Source: Lysobacterales bacterium 63-13
Lineage (GTDB): Bacteria; Pseudomonadota; Gammaproteobacteria; Xanthomonadales; Rhodanobacteraceae
Assembly (NCBI GenBank): GCA_001899855.1
Contig: MKWR01000013.1
Span: 131,731 to 195,730, forward strand
Length of the DNA: 64,000 nucleotides
Direction: 5' to 3'
A model generated the notes under the pieces. That model was not told the DNA's origin and did no database searches. It was given only the letters and a program-made list of their open reading frames with translations. Below, piece by piece: positions 9,418 to 18,026 of the stretch. The position numbers and the translations under genes are program-made. Every line of letters starts with the position of its first letter. Position 1 is the first letter of the stretch.

Positions 9418-10374
9418 TCATGGAGCGGGCAATGCCTGCGGCAACAAGCTCGCCTCGATGCGCTGGCGTGCAAACGGGTCGCTGCCATCGAGATAACGCA
9501 TCGCCGAGTGCACATCACGCCAGCCGACGTACTCCATCAATGCCTTCACGTCCCAGCCGTTCGCATTGGCCCAGCTGGCGAAGCCGCGACGCAGGGAGTG
9601 GCTGCTGTAGTCCGCCGCGCGGGGAAGACCGGCTGCCGTGAGCAAGCGGCGTAGCAGGGGAATCAGACTATTGGGGTGCAGTGGTGAGTCGCTGACGCGG
9701 CCCCAGCGGTCAATACCGCGGAACAACGGTCCCTCGGTCAGCTCGGCCGCAGCTGTCCAATCGGCGGACGCGGTGACCGGACACAACCGCGACAATGCCG
9801 GCACCTTGTACGTAGTGCCTAGCGCTTGACGGTCGCCCTTGCTGCGCGGCAGGAAACAGGTCATGCCTTCGCCCGGAACCACGCGCAAATGCTCGACCTG
9901 TACGCGGATCAGTTCGTCACCGCGAAAGCCGCGCCAGAAGCCGAGCAGGACCATGGCGCGATCACGGCAATGACGAAGTTCGACCGCGCGATCGCCGCGC
10001 TCCCGGGCGACCGTGATCGCGGAACCGAGCCAGTCGTCCACCTGCGCCAGCCGGGTCAGCTGCAGCGGCTCGGCCTGCTTTTCGACCGAGGGATGCACGG
10101 TCTGGATGCCCTTGAGCACTTTGCGTACCAGCGGGGCCCGAGTCGGATCGACGAACCCGTGTTCGCGGTGCCAGTGCGCGAGCGCGGCGAGACGTTGCTT
10201 GAGCGTGTTGGTGGCAAACTCCCCGGCTTGGTCAGCCAGGTAGCGGGCCACGCTGTCCGGCGTGGCCGGCAGATGGCCACCCCATTCGACCTCGAAGTGC
10301 CGCAGCGCCGAGGCATAGCTGCGCTGCGTGTTCTCGCGTGTTGCCGCCTCCAGATAACGGTCCAGTATCGCCAT
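9418..10374 (-). CDS. tnpS: TnpS-like tyrosine recombinase (cointegrate resolution)
   Basis: A 318-residue Cre/Xer-like recombinase. The N-terminal core-binding SAM-like domain occupies about 1-100 (ENTQRSYASALRHF). The catalytic residues are the Arg in RGFRGDELI, HxxR in HSLRRGF, the Trp in YVGWRDVHSA and the tyrosine in MRYLDGS. In Tn4651-type transposons such a protein resolves the cointegrate formed by TnpA, helped by TnpT at the rst site. In known examples tnpS and tnpT are divergent neighbours around rst. Here tnpS instead lies 5 bp behind arsJ and 15 bp ahead of tnpA, about 15 kb from tnpT and the rst-like palindrome. Its assignment as resolvase rather than integrase rests on this context. 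Confidence 0.85.
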   Translation of the reverse strand: MAILDRYLEAATRENTQRSYASALRHFEVEWGGHLPATPDSVARYLADQAGEFATNTLKQRLAALAHWHREHGFVDPTRAPLVRKVLKGIQTVHPSVEKQAEPLQLTRLAQVDDWLGSAITVARERGDRAVELRHCRDRAMVLLGFWRGFRGDELIRVQVEHLRVVPGEGMTCFLPRSKGDRQALGTTYKVPALSRLCPVTASADWTAAAELTEGPLFRGIDRWGRVSDSPLHPNSLIPLLRRLLTAAGLPRAADYSSHSLRRGFASWANANGWDVKALMEYVGWRDVHSAMRYLDGSDPFARQRIEASLLPQALPAP

Positions 10375-10379
10375 GTGGC

Positions 10380-11612
10380 TTAGCGTATCTCAGCAGTGGC
10401 ATGGGCAATTTTGTGGCGTGGGAGCGCTAGCGAAATAACGGCAGCCACGCCGACAAACGTAGCCGAGATGGCCAGACACGCGCCGATGCCGGCCACCTGA
10501 AACACCCAGCCGGACAGCACGGTGCCGAGCAACCGGCCGAGGGCGTTGGCCATGTAGTAGAACCCAACATCCAACGAGACGCCGTCTTCGGTCGCGTAGC
10601 TGACGATCAGGTAGCTGTGTAGCGACGAGTTGATTGCAAACAGCACACCAAACACCATCAACCCCACCACCAGCACCGTTTGAGCGTCATGTCCTCTGGC
10701 CAGTAAGACGGCCATCGCTGCAGGCACGGCGGTGAGCACTACCGCCCAGAGGAAGGCGGCTCGACCGTCCGGGGTTCTGCTGCTGCGCCGGCCGGTGAAA
10801 TACGGCGCCACCGACTGCACGATGCCATAGCCGATGATCCAGGCGGCCAGGAACCCGCCGACTTGCCAGAAATCCCAGCCCAGCGAGGTCGCCAAGAACA
10901 CCGGCAACGCTACTACGAACCAGACATCGCGTGCGCCGAACAGGAACAGCCGTGCCGCCGACAGCAGGTTGATGGCGCGGCTTTTGGAGAAGATGTCGCG
11001 AAACTTCGGCTTGGCCTTGGCCTTGCCCAGATCGCGCTTGAGCAGGGCCAGACTCAGCAGCCACACCAACAGCAGCGCCCCAGCCATGATCGCTACGGCC
11101 GGCGCGAACCCGACCGCGGTCAGCATCGCACCGCCCAGGAAGAAGCCGAGGCCCTTGAGCGCGTTCTTCGAGCCGGTCAGTGCCGCCACCCAACGGAACA
11201 GCGTGCCTTGCTGGTCGCCCGGCACCAGCAGCTTGATGCTGCTCTTGGCGCTCATCTTGTTCAGATCCTTGGCGATGCCCGACAGTGCCTGCGCCGACAT
11301 CACCAACGGCACCGTCAGCCAAGCGGCCGGCACCAACAACATCGACAGCGCGGCCACCTGCATCCCCAGGCCGATATTCATCGTGCGGTTGAGCCCGATT
11401 CGAGCGCCTAGCCAGCCGCCGACCAGATTGGTGATGACCCCGAAGATCTCGTAGAACAGAAACAGCAGCGCTACCTGCAATGGGCTGTAGCCCAACTCGT
11501 GGAAATGCAGCACCACGAGCATGCGCAACGCGCCGTCGGTCAGGGTAAATGCCCAGTAGTTGCCGGTAATCAGCAAATACTGGCGAACATCAGGCGACAG
11601 GCGTGTCAGCAT
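10380..11612 (-). CDS. arsJ: ArsJ, MFS exporter of 1-arseno-3-phosphoglycerate
   Basis: A 410-residue, 12-helix major facilitator protein of the inner membrane. In gapdh-arsJ pairs, the dedicated dehydrogenase uses arsenate in place of phosphate, and ArsJ exports the unstable 1-arseno-3-phosphoglycerate, giving arsenate resistance. Here the start lies 3 bp after the dehydrogenase stop, the arrangement diagnostic for ArsJ. Alternating hydrophobic segments are evident throughout, and the N-terminus (LSPDVRQYLLITGNYWAFTL) is typical of the family. The stop lies 5 bp before tnpS, so readthrough into the transposition genes is likely. Confidence 0.92.
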   Translation of the reverse strand: MLTRLSPDVRQYLLITGNYWAFTLTDGALRMLVVLHFHELGYSPLQVALLFLFYEIFGVITNLVGGWLGARIGLNRTMNIGLGMQVAALSMLLVPAAWLTVPLVMSAQALSGIAKDLNKMSAKSSIKLLVPGDQQGTLFRWVAALTGSKNALKGLGFFLGGAMLTAVGFAPAVAIMAGALLLVWLLSLALLKRDLGKAKAKPKFRDIFSKSRAINLLSAARLFLFGARDVWFVVALPVFLATSLGWDFWQVGGFLAAWIIGYGIVQSVAPYFTGRRSSRTPDGRAAFLWAVVLTAVPAAMAVLLARGHDAQTVLVVGLMVFGVLFAINSSLHSYLIVSYATEDGVSLDVGFYYMANALGRLLGTVLSGWVFQVAGIGACLAISATFVGVAAVISLALPRHKIAHATAEIR

Positions 11613-11615
11613 CGG

Positions 11616-12620
11616 TCAACCTGCTTTACCTACCAACTGAACCAGCTCGGCCGTGCGGTTCACGTAGCCCCACTCGTTGTCGTACCAGGCGTAGATCTTC
11701 ACCTGGGTGCCATTGATGACCATTGTCGACAGCGCATCAACGATGCTCGACCGCGGATCGGTCTGATAGTCGATCGACACCAGCGGTCGGGTTTCGTAAC
11801 CCAGAATGCCCTGAAGTTCGTCCTCAGCCGCGGCCCGCAGCAGGTCATTGACCTCCTCGACGGTGGTCGGGCGTTCGACCTCGAACACGCAGTCGGTCAG
11901 CGAGGCATTGGTCAGCGGCACACGCACGGCATGGCCGTTCAACCGCCCCTTGAGCTCGGGGAAGATTTCGGCGATCGCGGTGGCCGAGCCGGTCGAAGTC
12001 GGGATCAGGCTACTGCCGCACGCGCGTGCGCGGCGCAGATCCTTGTGCGGCGCATCCACGATCACCTGGGTGTTGGTCAGGCTGTGAATGGTGGTCAGAC
12101 TGCCATGACGGATGCCGATCTTTTCGTGAATGACCTTGACCACCGGCGCGAAGCAATTGGTCGTGCACGAAGCGGCCGAGACGATGCGGTGCTGCGCCGG
12201 ATCGAAGCGCTGATGGTTCACGCCCATCACGATATCGAGTGCGCCGGCGGACTTGATCGGGGCGGTTACCACCACGCGCTTCACGCCCTGATCCAGGTAC
12301 GGCTGCAGCACATCCGGTTTACGAAACTTGCCCGAAGACTCGATCACCACATCGCATTCTGACCAGTCGGTTGCTGCAATGTCCTTGTTGCGGGTCACCG
12401 GAATGCAGTGGCCATCGACTACGAGAGCTTCGCCGTCAGCGATAGCTTCGTGCTCCCAGCGGCCATGTATGGAGTCGAAGTTCAAAAGGTGCGCGAGCGT
12501 GGCAGCATCGCCGGCAGGATCGTTGATCTGGACGAAGGCGAGATCGGGGTTGCCCCAGGCGGAACGCAGGGTCAGGCGCCCCATGCGGCCGAAGCCGTTG
12601 ATGCCAACACGAATGGTCAT
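11616..12620 (-). CDS. gapdh: ArsJ-associated glyceraldehyde-3-phosphate dehydrogenase
   Basis: A 334-residue type I GAPDH. It has the NAD-binding Rossmann start ([11 protein letters not shown], residues 5-15), the catalytic Cys152 in SCTTNC and its partner His in TTIHSLT (about 179), and the C-terminal signature [11 protein letters not shown]. With arsenate it forms 1-arseno-3-phosphoglycerate for export by ArsJ, encoded immediately downstream. It is probably dedicated to arsenate detoxification rather than glycolysis, on account of its operon position. No Shine-Dalgarno sequence is seen before the ATG; the 45-bp gap from arsC contains no terminator-like hairpin. Confidence 0.93.
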   Translation of the reverse strand: MTIRVGINGFGRMGRLTLRSAWGNPDLAFVQINDPAGDAATLAHLLNFDSIHGRWEHEAIADGEALVVDGHCIPVTRNKDIAATDWSECDVVIESSGKFRKPDVLQPYLDQGVKRVVVTAPIKSAGALDIVMGVNHQRFDPAQHRIVSAASCTTNCFAPVVKVIHEKIGIRHGSLTTIHSLTNTQVIVDAPHKDLRRARACGSSLIPTSTGSATAIAEIFPELKGRLNGHAVRVPLTNASLTDCVFEVERPTTVEEVNDLLRAAAEDELQGILGYETRPLVSIDYQTDPRSSIVDALSTMVINGTQVKIYAWYDNEWGYVNRTAELVQLVGKAG

Positions 12621-12665
12621 GGAATAGTTCTGATTAGGAGGAAGGAAAAGATTGCAAAAGCCAAG

Positions 12666-13160
12666 TCAGGCCGACTTGCCGATCTCACGGACTTGGGTTT
12701 CAAGGACGAGGCGATCAATCGCCTCCAATTTCAGGGCCAAAAGCAACGAGATCCGGTGTTGGAGCAGGCGGAGTGCGTTAGCAAAGGCCTTATGGACATG
12801 CTCGGGCGAGCCCGTGACGGCTACGGGATCTTCGACGCCCCAGTGCGCGGTGATGGGATGTCCGGGCCAGACCGGACAGGATTCGCCGGCCGCTTTGTCG
12901 CAGACCGTGATGACCAGATCCATTTCCGGCGCGCCGGGCATGGCGAACTCATCCCACGGCTTGCTGCGCAGTGCGTCCGTTGGCAACCCGGCTTCCTGTA
13001 GGACCTGCAAGGCCAGTGGATGCACGTTGCCGCGGGGCTGACTGCCGGCGCTGTAGGCCTGAAAGCGATCCTTGCCGAGTTGGTTGGCCAAGGCTTCGGC
13101 CATGATGCTGCGGGCCGAATTGCCGGTGCATAGAAACAGGAGGTTGTAGCGACGAGTCAT
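12666..13160 (-). CDS. arsC: Arsenate reductase, low-molecular-weight phosphatase type
   Basis: A 164-residue arsenate reductase of the LMW protein-tyrosine-phosphatase fold, reducing As(V) to As(III) in the cytosol. The P-loop CTGNSARS (CX5R) begins at Cys11, and a later acidic region (HWGVEDP) supplies the general acid. A further Cys pair (TVCDKAAGESCP) is positioned like the redox cysteines of thioredoxin-coupled members. I prefer the ATG at 13160 because GGAAA lies about 8 nt upstream; a start at 13166 would add two residues. It follows acr3 by 25 bp and supplies arsenite to it. A second, unrelated arsenate reductase lies at 15461-15880. Confidence 0.9.
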   Translation of the reverse strand: MTRRYNLLFLCTGNSARSIMAEALANQLGKDRFQAYSAGSQPRGNVHPLALQVLQEAGLPTDALRSKPWDEFAMPGAPEMDLVITVCDKAAGESCPVWPGHPITAHWGVEDPVAVTGSPEHVHKAFANALRLLQHRISLLLALKLEAIDRLVLETQVREIGKSA

Positions 13161-13185
13161 AGGCATTTTCCAGAGTGATATGGAA

Positions 13186-14256
13186 TCAGGCGCGGGCTTC
13201 GTACCAACCCTTGGAAGAGTTGACGATGCGCACGACGGACAGCATGACGGGAACCTCGACCAGCACGCCGACCACCGTGGCCAGCGCGGCGCCGGAGTGG
13301 ACGCCGAACACGCTCACGGCGGTGGCCACGGCCAACTCGAAGAAGTTGCTGGCACCGATCAGCGCCGACGGACCGGCCACGCAATGGGCCACGCCCAACT
13401 TGCGGTTGAGCCAATAGGACACGCCGGCGTTGAAATAGACCTGGATCAGGATCGGCACCGCCAGCATCGCGATGATCAGAGGTTGATCGACGATCTGTCG
13501 GCCCTGGAAGCCGAACAGCAGCACGAGCGTGACCAACAAGGCGCTCAGCGAGACTGGCCCGAGGCGTTTGAGCAGCGCCTGCAGGGCGGCTTCGCCGCTG
13601 CGGCGCAGAATCCAGCGTCGCAGCAGTGCCGCGAACAACACCGGCACGACGATATACAGGCCCACCGACAACAACAGCGTGGACCAGGGCACGGTAATCG
13701 ACGAGATCCCGAGCAGCAGAGCGATGATCGGCGCAAACGCGACCACCATGATCAGATCGTTGAGTGCGACCTGACTCAAGGTAAACTGCGGTTCGCCGTC
13801 GCACAGGTGGCTCCAGACGAACACCATGGCGGTACACGGCGCGGCCGCGAGCAGGATCAGGCCGGCTACGTACGAGTCGAGTTGCTCTGCCGGCAGATAC
13901 GGGGCGAACACATGGCGGATGAAGAGCCAGCCCAGCAGCGCCATCGAGAAGGGCTTGACCGCCCAGTTAACGAAGACGGTGACACCGATGCCTTTCCAGT
14001 GCTGTTTTACTTGGCCCATGGCGGCGAAGTCGATCTTCAGCAGCATCGGGATGATCATCAGCCAGATCAGCACCGCGACCGGCAGATTGACCTTGGCCAC
14101 CTCCATCGCGCCCAGCGCCGCGAAGCTGCTCGGGAACAGGTAGCCCAAGCCGGTGCCTACGGCGATACACAGCGCCACCCACAATGTGAGGTAACGCTCG
14201 AAGCCGCCCATGCGCTGGGACAACGAGGCAGGACGACTGGCCGCGACCTCGTTCAT
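13186..14256 (-). CDS. acr3: Arsenite efflux permease Acr3
   Basis: A 356-residue arsenite carrier of the ACR3 (bile/arsenite/riboflavin transporter) family with about ten membrane segments, extruding As(III) across the inner membrane. The family hallmark region with a membrane Cys (LAAAPCTAMVFVWSH, about residues 140-155) is present. The start at 14256 overlaps the arsR stop (ATGA), so the two are translationally coupled. An in-frame extension to 14337 lies wholly inside arsR and is rejected. The gene is full length. Confidence 0.93.
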   Translation of the reverse strand: MNEVAASRPASLSQRMGGFERYLTLWVALCIAVGTGLGYLFPSSFAALGAMEVAKVNLPVAVLIWLMIIPMLLKIDFAAMGQVKQHWKGIGVTVFVNWAVKPFSMALLGWLFIRHVFAPYLPAEQLDSYVAGLILLAAAPCTAMVFVWSHLCDGEPQFTLSQVALNDLIMVVAFAPIIALLLGISSITVPWSTLLLSVGLYIVVPVLFAALLRRWILRRSGEAALQALLKRLGPVSLSALLVTLVLLFGFQGRQIVDQPLIIAMLAVPILIQVYFNAGVSYWLNRKLGVAHCVAGPSALIGASNFFELAVATAVSVFGVHSGAALATVVGVLVEVPVMLSVVRIVNSSKGWYEARA

Positions 14257-14606
14257 GCGCGGGCCCTCTTTGTCGCCTTCTCTGCCACTTTCTTGGTTGC
14301 GGGCAGACACGCAGCATCGGGCTGACCGCCGCAGCAATTGCGCGTGAGGAAGGTAATCAACTCGTTCATCGTCTCGAAGTCGGCGCGATAGCAGATGAAG
14401 CGGCCACGCTGTTCGCCCTGGATCAGACCCGCGGCGCTCAGCTCTTTCAGGTGAAACGACAGCGTGGCGCCGGGCAGCGACAGCGCGTCGGCAATATCGC
14501 CGGCCATCCGGCCTTCGGGGCCCGCCTCGACGAGAAGGCGGAACACCGAAAGCCGGGTGGCCTGACCGAGCGCCGCCAGGGCAAGGGTTGCATCTTTTAT
14601 TTCCAT
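14253..14606 (-). CDS. arsR: ArsR arsenite-responsive repressor
   Basis: A 117-residue ArsR/SmtB winged-helix repressor. The recognition helix lies in LPGATLSFHLKELSAAGLI (about residues 44-62). The sensor cysteines are at the C-terminus in RNCCGGQPDAAC, like the C-terminal CC-plus-C type of ArsR rather than the helix-3 CVC type. It should repress both its own leftward operon and the divergent arsH operon, with which it shares a 41-bp intergenic space. It is the first gene of a row that continues through acr3, arsC, gapdh and arsJ into tnpS and tnpA. Confidence 0.93.
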   Translation of the reverse strand: MEIKDATLALAALGQATRLSVFRLLVEAGPEGRMAGDIADALSLPGATLSFHLKELSAAGLIQGEQRGRFICYRADFETMNELITFLTRNCCGGQPDAACLPATKKVAEKATKRARA

Positions 14607-14647
14607 TTCTCTAGAATATTAGAACTCACGAAGCGTAGCAAGCCCCC
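14607..14647. promoter_or_regulatory. Divergent arsR/arsH promoter-operator region
   Basis: Only 41 bp separate the arsR and arsH start codons. The AT-rich centre TCTAGAATATTAGA (about 14611-14624) is an imperfect palindrome, matching at 10 of 14 positions, and includes -10-like hexamers on both strands. Given its position it is the best candidate for the ArsR operator governing both directions. Inferred from spacing and symmetry only. Confidence 0.5.
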
Positions 14648-15454
14648 ATGACAACTGAACGACTGCTCCATGTAGCGCCCGAGGCGCTGGATACTCCCGG
14701 CCTGGACAAACTGGGCCTAGCCGGTGCCGGCCATCCACCGCGCATCCTGATTCTCTACGGCTCGCTGCGCCCGCAGTCCTACAGCCGCAAACTGGCGCTG
14801 GAAGCCGAGCGCCTTCTGCAGCACTTCGGTGCCGAGACCCGCGTGTTCGACCCGCATGATCTGCCGCTGCTGGACAGCGTCGGTGCCGACCACCCGAAGG
14901 TGCGGGAGCTGCGTGAACTGTCGCTGTGGTCCGAAGGCCAGGTCTGGGTCAGCCCGGAACGCCACGGCAATCTGACCGCGGTGTTCAAGAACCAGATCGA
15001 CTGGCTGCCGCTGGACGACGGCGGCGTGCGCCCGACCCAGGGCCGTACGCTGGCGGTGATGCAGGTGTGTGGTGGCTCGCAGTCGTTCAATGTGGTCAAC
15101 GCGCTGCGCGTGCTGGGCCGCTGGATGCGGATGGTGACCATACCCAACCAGTCCTCGGTGCCCAAGGCCTGGCAGGAATTCGACGACAACGGCCGGATGA
15201 AGCCCTCCGCCTACTACGACCGTGTTGTCGACGTAATGGAGGAACTGGTCAAGTTCACCCTGCTGGTGCGCGATCGCAGCGACTACCTGACCAGCCGCTA
15301 CAGCGAACGCAAGGGCGACCTCGCCGCGCGGGCGCTGGCTGGCGCTTCTGGGGCCGTCGAAGCCAAAACAATGCCCTCCACCCTAGTCGCCGCGGCTTCG
15401 CCTGCGGTGGAACCGGCGCTGCCGGCGAACCGCGCCTGCTGCGCCAACTGCTGA
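14648..15454 (+). CDS. arsH: ArsH, NADPH-FMN-dependent organoarsenical oxidase
   Basis: A 268-residue flavoprotein of the NADPH-dependent FMN reductase family. ArsH oxidises trivalent methylated and aromatic arsenicals such as methylarsenite to the less toxic pentavalent forms. The FMN phosphate-binding motif ([14 protein letters not shown], about 37-50) and the ArsH-type region [20 protein letters not shown] are present. After the conserved core (ends near SRYSERK) there is a tail of about 45 residues rich in Ala and Pro, ending in a Cys cluster (ACCANC). It is divergent from arsR and followed after 6 bp by a second arsC. Confidence 0.93.
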   Translation: MTTERLLHVAPEALDTPGLDKLGLAGAGHPPRILILYGSLRPQSYSRKLALEAERLLQHFGAETRVFDPHDLPLLDSVGADHPKVRELRELSLWSEGQVWVSPERHGNLTAVFKNQIDWLPLDDGGVRPTQGRTLAVMQVCGGSQSFNVVNALRVLGRWMRMVTIPNQSSVPKAWQEFDDNGRMKPSAYYDRVVDVMEELVKFTLLVRDRSDYLTSRYSERKGDLAARALAGASGAVEAKTMPSTLVAAASPAVEPALPANRACCANC

Positions 15455-15460
15455 GGTTCC

Positions 15461-15880
15461 ATGGACGCCGTCATCTACCACAACCCCGCCTGCGGCACCT
15501 CTCGCAATACCCTGGCGTTGATCCGCCATGCCGGCATCGAGCCGACGATCATCGAGTACCTGCAACACCCGCCGTCGCGGGAGCGCCTGATCGAACTGAT
15601 CAACGGCGCCGGGTTGACTGTACGGGACGCCATACGCCAGAAAGGCACCCCTTATCTGGCGCGCGGGCTGGACGACCCATCGCTCAGCGACGACGCATTG
15701 CTCGACGCCATGCTCATCGAGCCCATCCTGATCAATCGTCCCTTCGTGCAGACGCCCCAGGGCATCCGCCTTTGCCGTCCGTCCGAAGTCGTGCTGGATC
15801 TGCTGCCGCCCGTCACCCGGCCCTTCGTCAAGGAGGATGGCGAGGTGGTCATCGACGAAACCGGGCGCCGGGTCCGCTGA
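15461..15880 (+). CDS. arsC: Arsenate reductase, glutaredoxin/glutathione-coupled type
   Basis: A 139-residue arsenate reductase of the E. coli plasmid R773 ArsC type (thioredoxin fold). The catalytic Cys11 lies in HNPACGTSRN, and the family motif LINRPFVQTPQGIRLCRPSE provides the arsenate-binding Arg residues. It reduces arsenate using glutathione and glutaredoxin, unlike the phosphatase-type enzyme at 12666-13160. It begins 6 bp after arsH. The element therefore carries both main classes of arsenate reductase, one on each arm of the divergent ars region. Confidence 0.93.
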   Translation: MDAVIYHNPACGTSRNTLALIRHAGIEPTIIEYLQHPPSRERLIELINGAGLTVRDAIRQKGTPYLARGLDDPSLSDDALLDAMLIEPILINRPFVQTPQGIRLCRPSEVVLDLLPPVTRPFVKEDGEVVIDETGRRVR

Positions 15881-15939
15881 TCAGGGCTTTACAGGGCATC
15901 CTGGCTTGCAGCCGATCCATGGCTTTTCCGGAAGCACAC

Positions 15940-17316
15940 ATGACTGTTATCGATCCCAGTCTCGCCGAACCGCTCGCAGCTCTCCTGGCGTCCGCCGCCA
16001 GTGAGCGCCTCAATGCAGAGTGCTTCTGCGTGGGACTGGATGCCGACGCCCTGCAGCGGGCACTCGATGCCAGTATCGGTCCGCCCGGATTCCTCGCCTT
16101 GCTGAAAGAGCGCTGTCCTTATGCGCTGGCCGCTCGACCGGTGTTCGTCTCGGCCACGCAAATCGCGCGGATGTCGGCGCTCGTCAAAGCGATCGAGTCG
16201 GTGATTTCGCTCCCTGCCTACCAGGACGAAGTCCTGGCCCGCGCGCCCTCCATTGCGCGGCACGTCCCCGGCGCACGGGGCGTGTTCTTCGGTTACGACT
16301 TCCATGCCACGACGAAAACGGGCTTGGGGCTCATCGAAATCAACTCGAACGCCGGTGGCGCCATGCTCAACGCGCTGCTGGCCCGCGCGCAACGGGCGTG
16401 TTGCCCGCCGATCCAGCGCCTGCTTCCTTCAGCCGCAACGGCCGACGCGTTCGAGGCGCGCATCATGGCCATGTTCCGGCGCGAATGGGCACTCAGCGGG
16501 CGGACGCGGCCACTGCGCACCATTGCCATCGTGGAAGAGCGGCCCGAAGCGCAGTACCTCTACCCGGAATTCCTGCTGTTCAAGCAATTGTTCGAGACGA
16601 ACGGCGTGACGGCAGTGATCGCCGATCCCGCGGAACTGCAGCTTCGCGATGGCGTGTTGTACTGCGGCGCGCAGACGATCGACCTGGTCTACAACCGCCT
16701 GACCGACTTCTACTTCGATGCGGAGGCGAGTGCTGTCCTGCGCGAGGCCTACCTCCAGCGTGCCGCGGTCGTGACGCCTCATCCGCGGGCCCATGCGCTG
16801 TACGCCGACAAGCGCAATCTCGTGCTGCTGTCCGATCCCGCGCAACTGCAGCGCCTGGGGGTTCCCGCGGCGACGCAAGCAGTGCTGCTGGAAGGCATAC
16901 CGCGCACCGAGATCGTGGCGCCTTCCAACGCCGATCGCCTGTGGGCCGAGCGCAAGCGGCTGTTCTTCAAACCGTTTGGCGGTTTCGGAAGCCGGGCTGC
17001 GTATCGTGGCGACAAGATCACGCAACGCGTGTGGCAGGAGATCCTGGCCGGCGGCTATGTCGCCCAGGCGCTGGTCGCACCCGGCGAGCGCGCACTGTCC
17101 GGCGAAGCGTCGCAGGTGCTCAAGTTCGACCTGCGCGACTACGTGTACGAGAACCAAGTGCAGTGGACGGCGGCTCGGCTCTATCAGGGGCAGACCACCA
17201 ACTTCCGCACGCCGGGCGGAGGATTTGCCCCCGTGTACGAGACGCCCGACGCCTGCTTGGGCTCGCCGGAGCGGCGGGCACCCGCGTGCCCGAGCGTGGC
17301 AGGCAACCGTTGTTGA
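15940..17316 (+). CDS. Uncharacterised ATP-grasp-like protein of the ars cluster
   Basis: A 458-residue protein that I do not recognise by name. The middle and C-terminal parts resemble an ATP-grasp ligase: a substrate-loop-like segment (VYNRLTDFYFD), a nucleotide-binding-like stretch (RLFFKPFGGFGSRAAYRG, about residues 342-359) and YVAQALVAPGER. An upstream segment (GLIEINSNAGGAMLNALL) also recalls ATP-dependent carboxylate-amine ligases. I chose the ATG at 15940 because GGAAG lies 5 nt upstream; an in-frame ATG at 15919 is possible. The frame stays open further upstream only as a shadow of arsH and arsC. It lies 59 bp after arsC and 73 bp before an OsmC gene. It may make a thiol- or peptide-type conjugate used in arsenic detoxification, but that is inference. 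Confidence 0.75.
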   Translation: MTVIDPSLAEPLAALLASAASERLNAECFCVGLDADALQRALDASIGPPGFLALLKERCPYALAARPVFVSATQIARMSALVKAIESVISLPAYQDEVLARAPSIARHVPGARGVFFGYDFHATTKTGLGLIEINSNAGGAMLNALLARAQRACCPPIQRLLPSAATADAFEARIMAMFRREWALSGRTRPLRTIAIVEERPEAQYLYPEFLLFKQLFETNGVTAVIADPAELQLRDGVLYCGAQTIDLVYNRLTDFYFDAEASAVLREAYLQRAAVVTPHPRAHALYADKRNLVLLSDPAQLQRLGVPAATQAVLLEGIPRTEIVAPSNADRLWAERKRLFFKPFGGFGSRAAYRGDKITQRVWQEILAGGYVAQALVAPGERALSGEASQVLKFDLRDYVYENQVQWTAARLYQGQTTNFRTPGGGFAPVYETPDACLGSPERRAPACPSVAGNRC

Positions 17317-17389
17317 CCAGATCCCGAGCAATGATCGAGTCAACAACTCGCAGGCATACCCAATTGCGCAACACGACCAGGAGCTTTCG

Positions 17390-17833
17390 ATGTCCAACAC
17401 GCCCAAGATGATCTTCGCTGTCCGCGCACGGCGGATCGACGCGCATGGCAGCGAAGCATCGTGCAAGCACGCCACCCTCCGGCTGGACACGGACCTGGCG
17501 GGGCGACCCGATGCCTTCAACCCCGCCGAGTTGCTGCTTGCGGCGTTGTCCGCCTGCATGCTCAAGGGCATCGAGCGGGTGACGCCGATCCTGAAGTTCC
17601 AGTTGCGGGCCGCGGAGGTCCGCATTGACGGGGTGCGGCAGGACGTGCCGCCCGCGATGGAGCAGATCCGCTACGAGATCCTGGTGGATACGGACGAGGA
17701 CGACCGGCGCCTTGCCCTGCTGCATGAGAACGTCAAGAAATACGGCACGGTCTTCAACACGGTCGCCCCTGGCACCGATCTGGCCGGCACCCTGCGCCGG
17801 ATGACGCCCGAAGAAGTGGCCGGCCGGTCCTGA
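17390..17833 (+). CDS. OsmC family protein
   Basis: A 147-residue OsmC/Ohr-fold protein. The family hallmark (FNPAELLLAALSACMLKGIE, about residues 44-63) carries one of the two usual redox cysteines (SACM); the second expected Cys is not evident. A strong AGGAG site precedes the ATG at 17390. OsmC proteins are cytosolic thiol peroxidases or act on small reactive molecules. With only one clear catalytic Cys this member may have another role. It is the last gene of the arsH-arsC-ATP-grasp row. Confidence 0.85.
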   Translation: MSNTPKMIFAVRARRIDAHGSEASCKHATLRLDTDLAGRPDAFNPAELLLAALSACMLKGIERVTPILKFQLRAAEVRIDGVRQDVPPAMEQIRYEILVDTDEDDRRLALLHENVKKYGTVFNTVAPGTDLAGTLRRMTPEEVAGRS

Positions 17834-17974
17834 ATGCGCCGGGCGCGCAGAGCACGCTGGCGGTCATCCACGCTTAACCCTGATTTCACATTCCCTGCGG
17901 GGCGCGACCCGTTGGGGCCGCGATCGCAGACCGCCGGTCATACACCTGTCACACAACGGGCGCACAGTGCCGAC

Positions 17975-18002
17975 CTGTCGATATGTCATGACATGTCGAC
18001 AG
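17975..18002. promoter_or_regulatory. 28-bp near-perfect palindrome, probable ArsR2 operator
   Basis: CTGTCGA at 17975 is mirrored by TCGACAG ending at 18002, around the core ATGTCATGACAT. Only one base pair of the 14 is mismatched. It lies 25 bp before the likely start of the second arsR gene and in a 190-bp interval with no other gene. Its position suggests an autoregulatory operator for the arsR2-pstSCAB-phoU row. A recombination site is a less likely alternative. Confidence 0.6.
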
Positions 18003-18026
18003 ATTCGTCATTCATGGATCGCGCCC

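Noticed and set aside
13180-14325. 381-residue plus-strand frame
   Set aside because: Antisense shadow of acr3, rich in His, Gln and Arg with no recognisable domain.
14926-15939. Upstream extension of the ATP-grasp-like gene
   Set aside because: Lies entirely within arsH and the second arsC in another frame; the ATG at 15940 has its own ribosome site.
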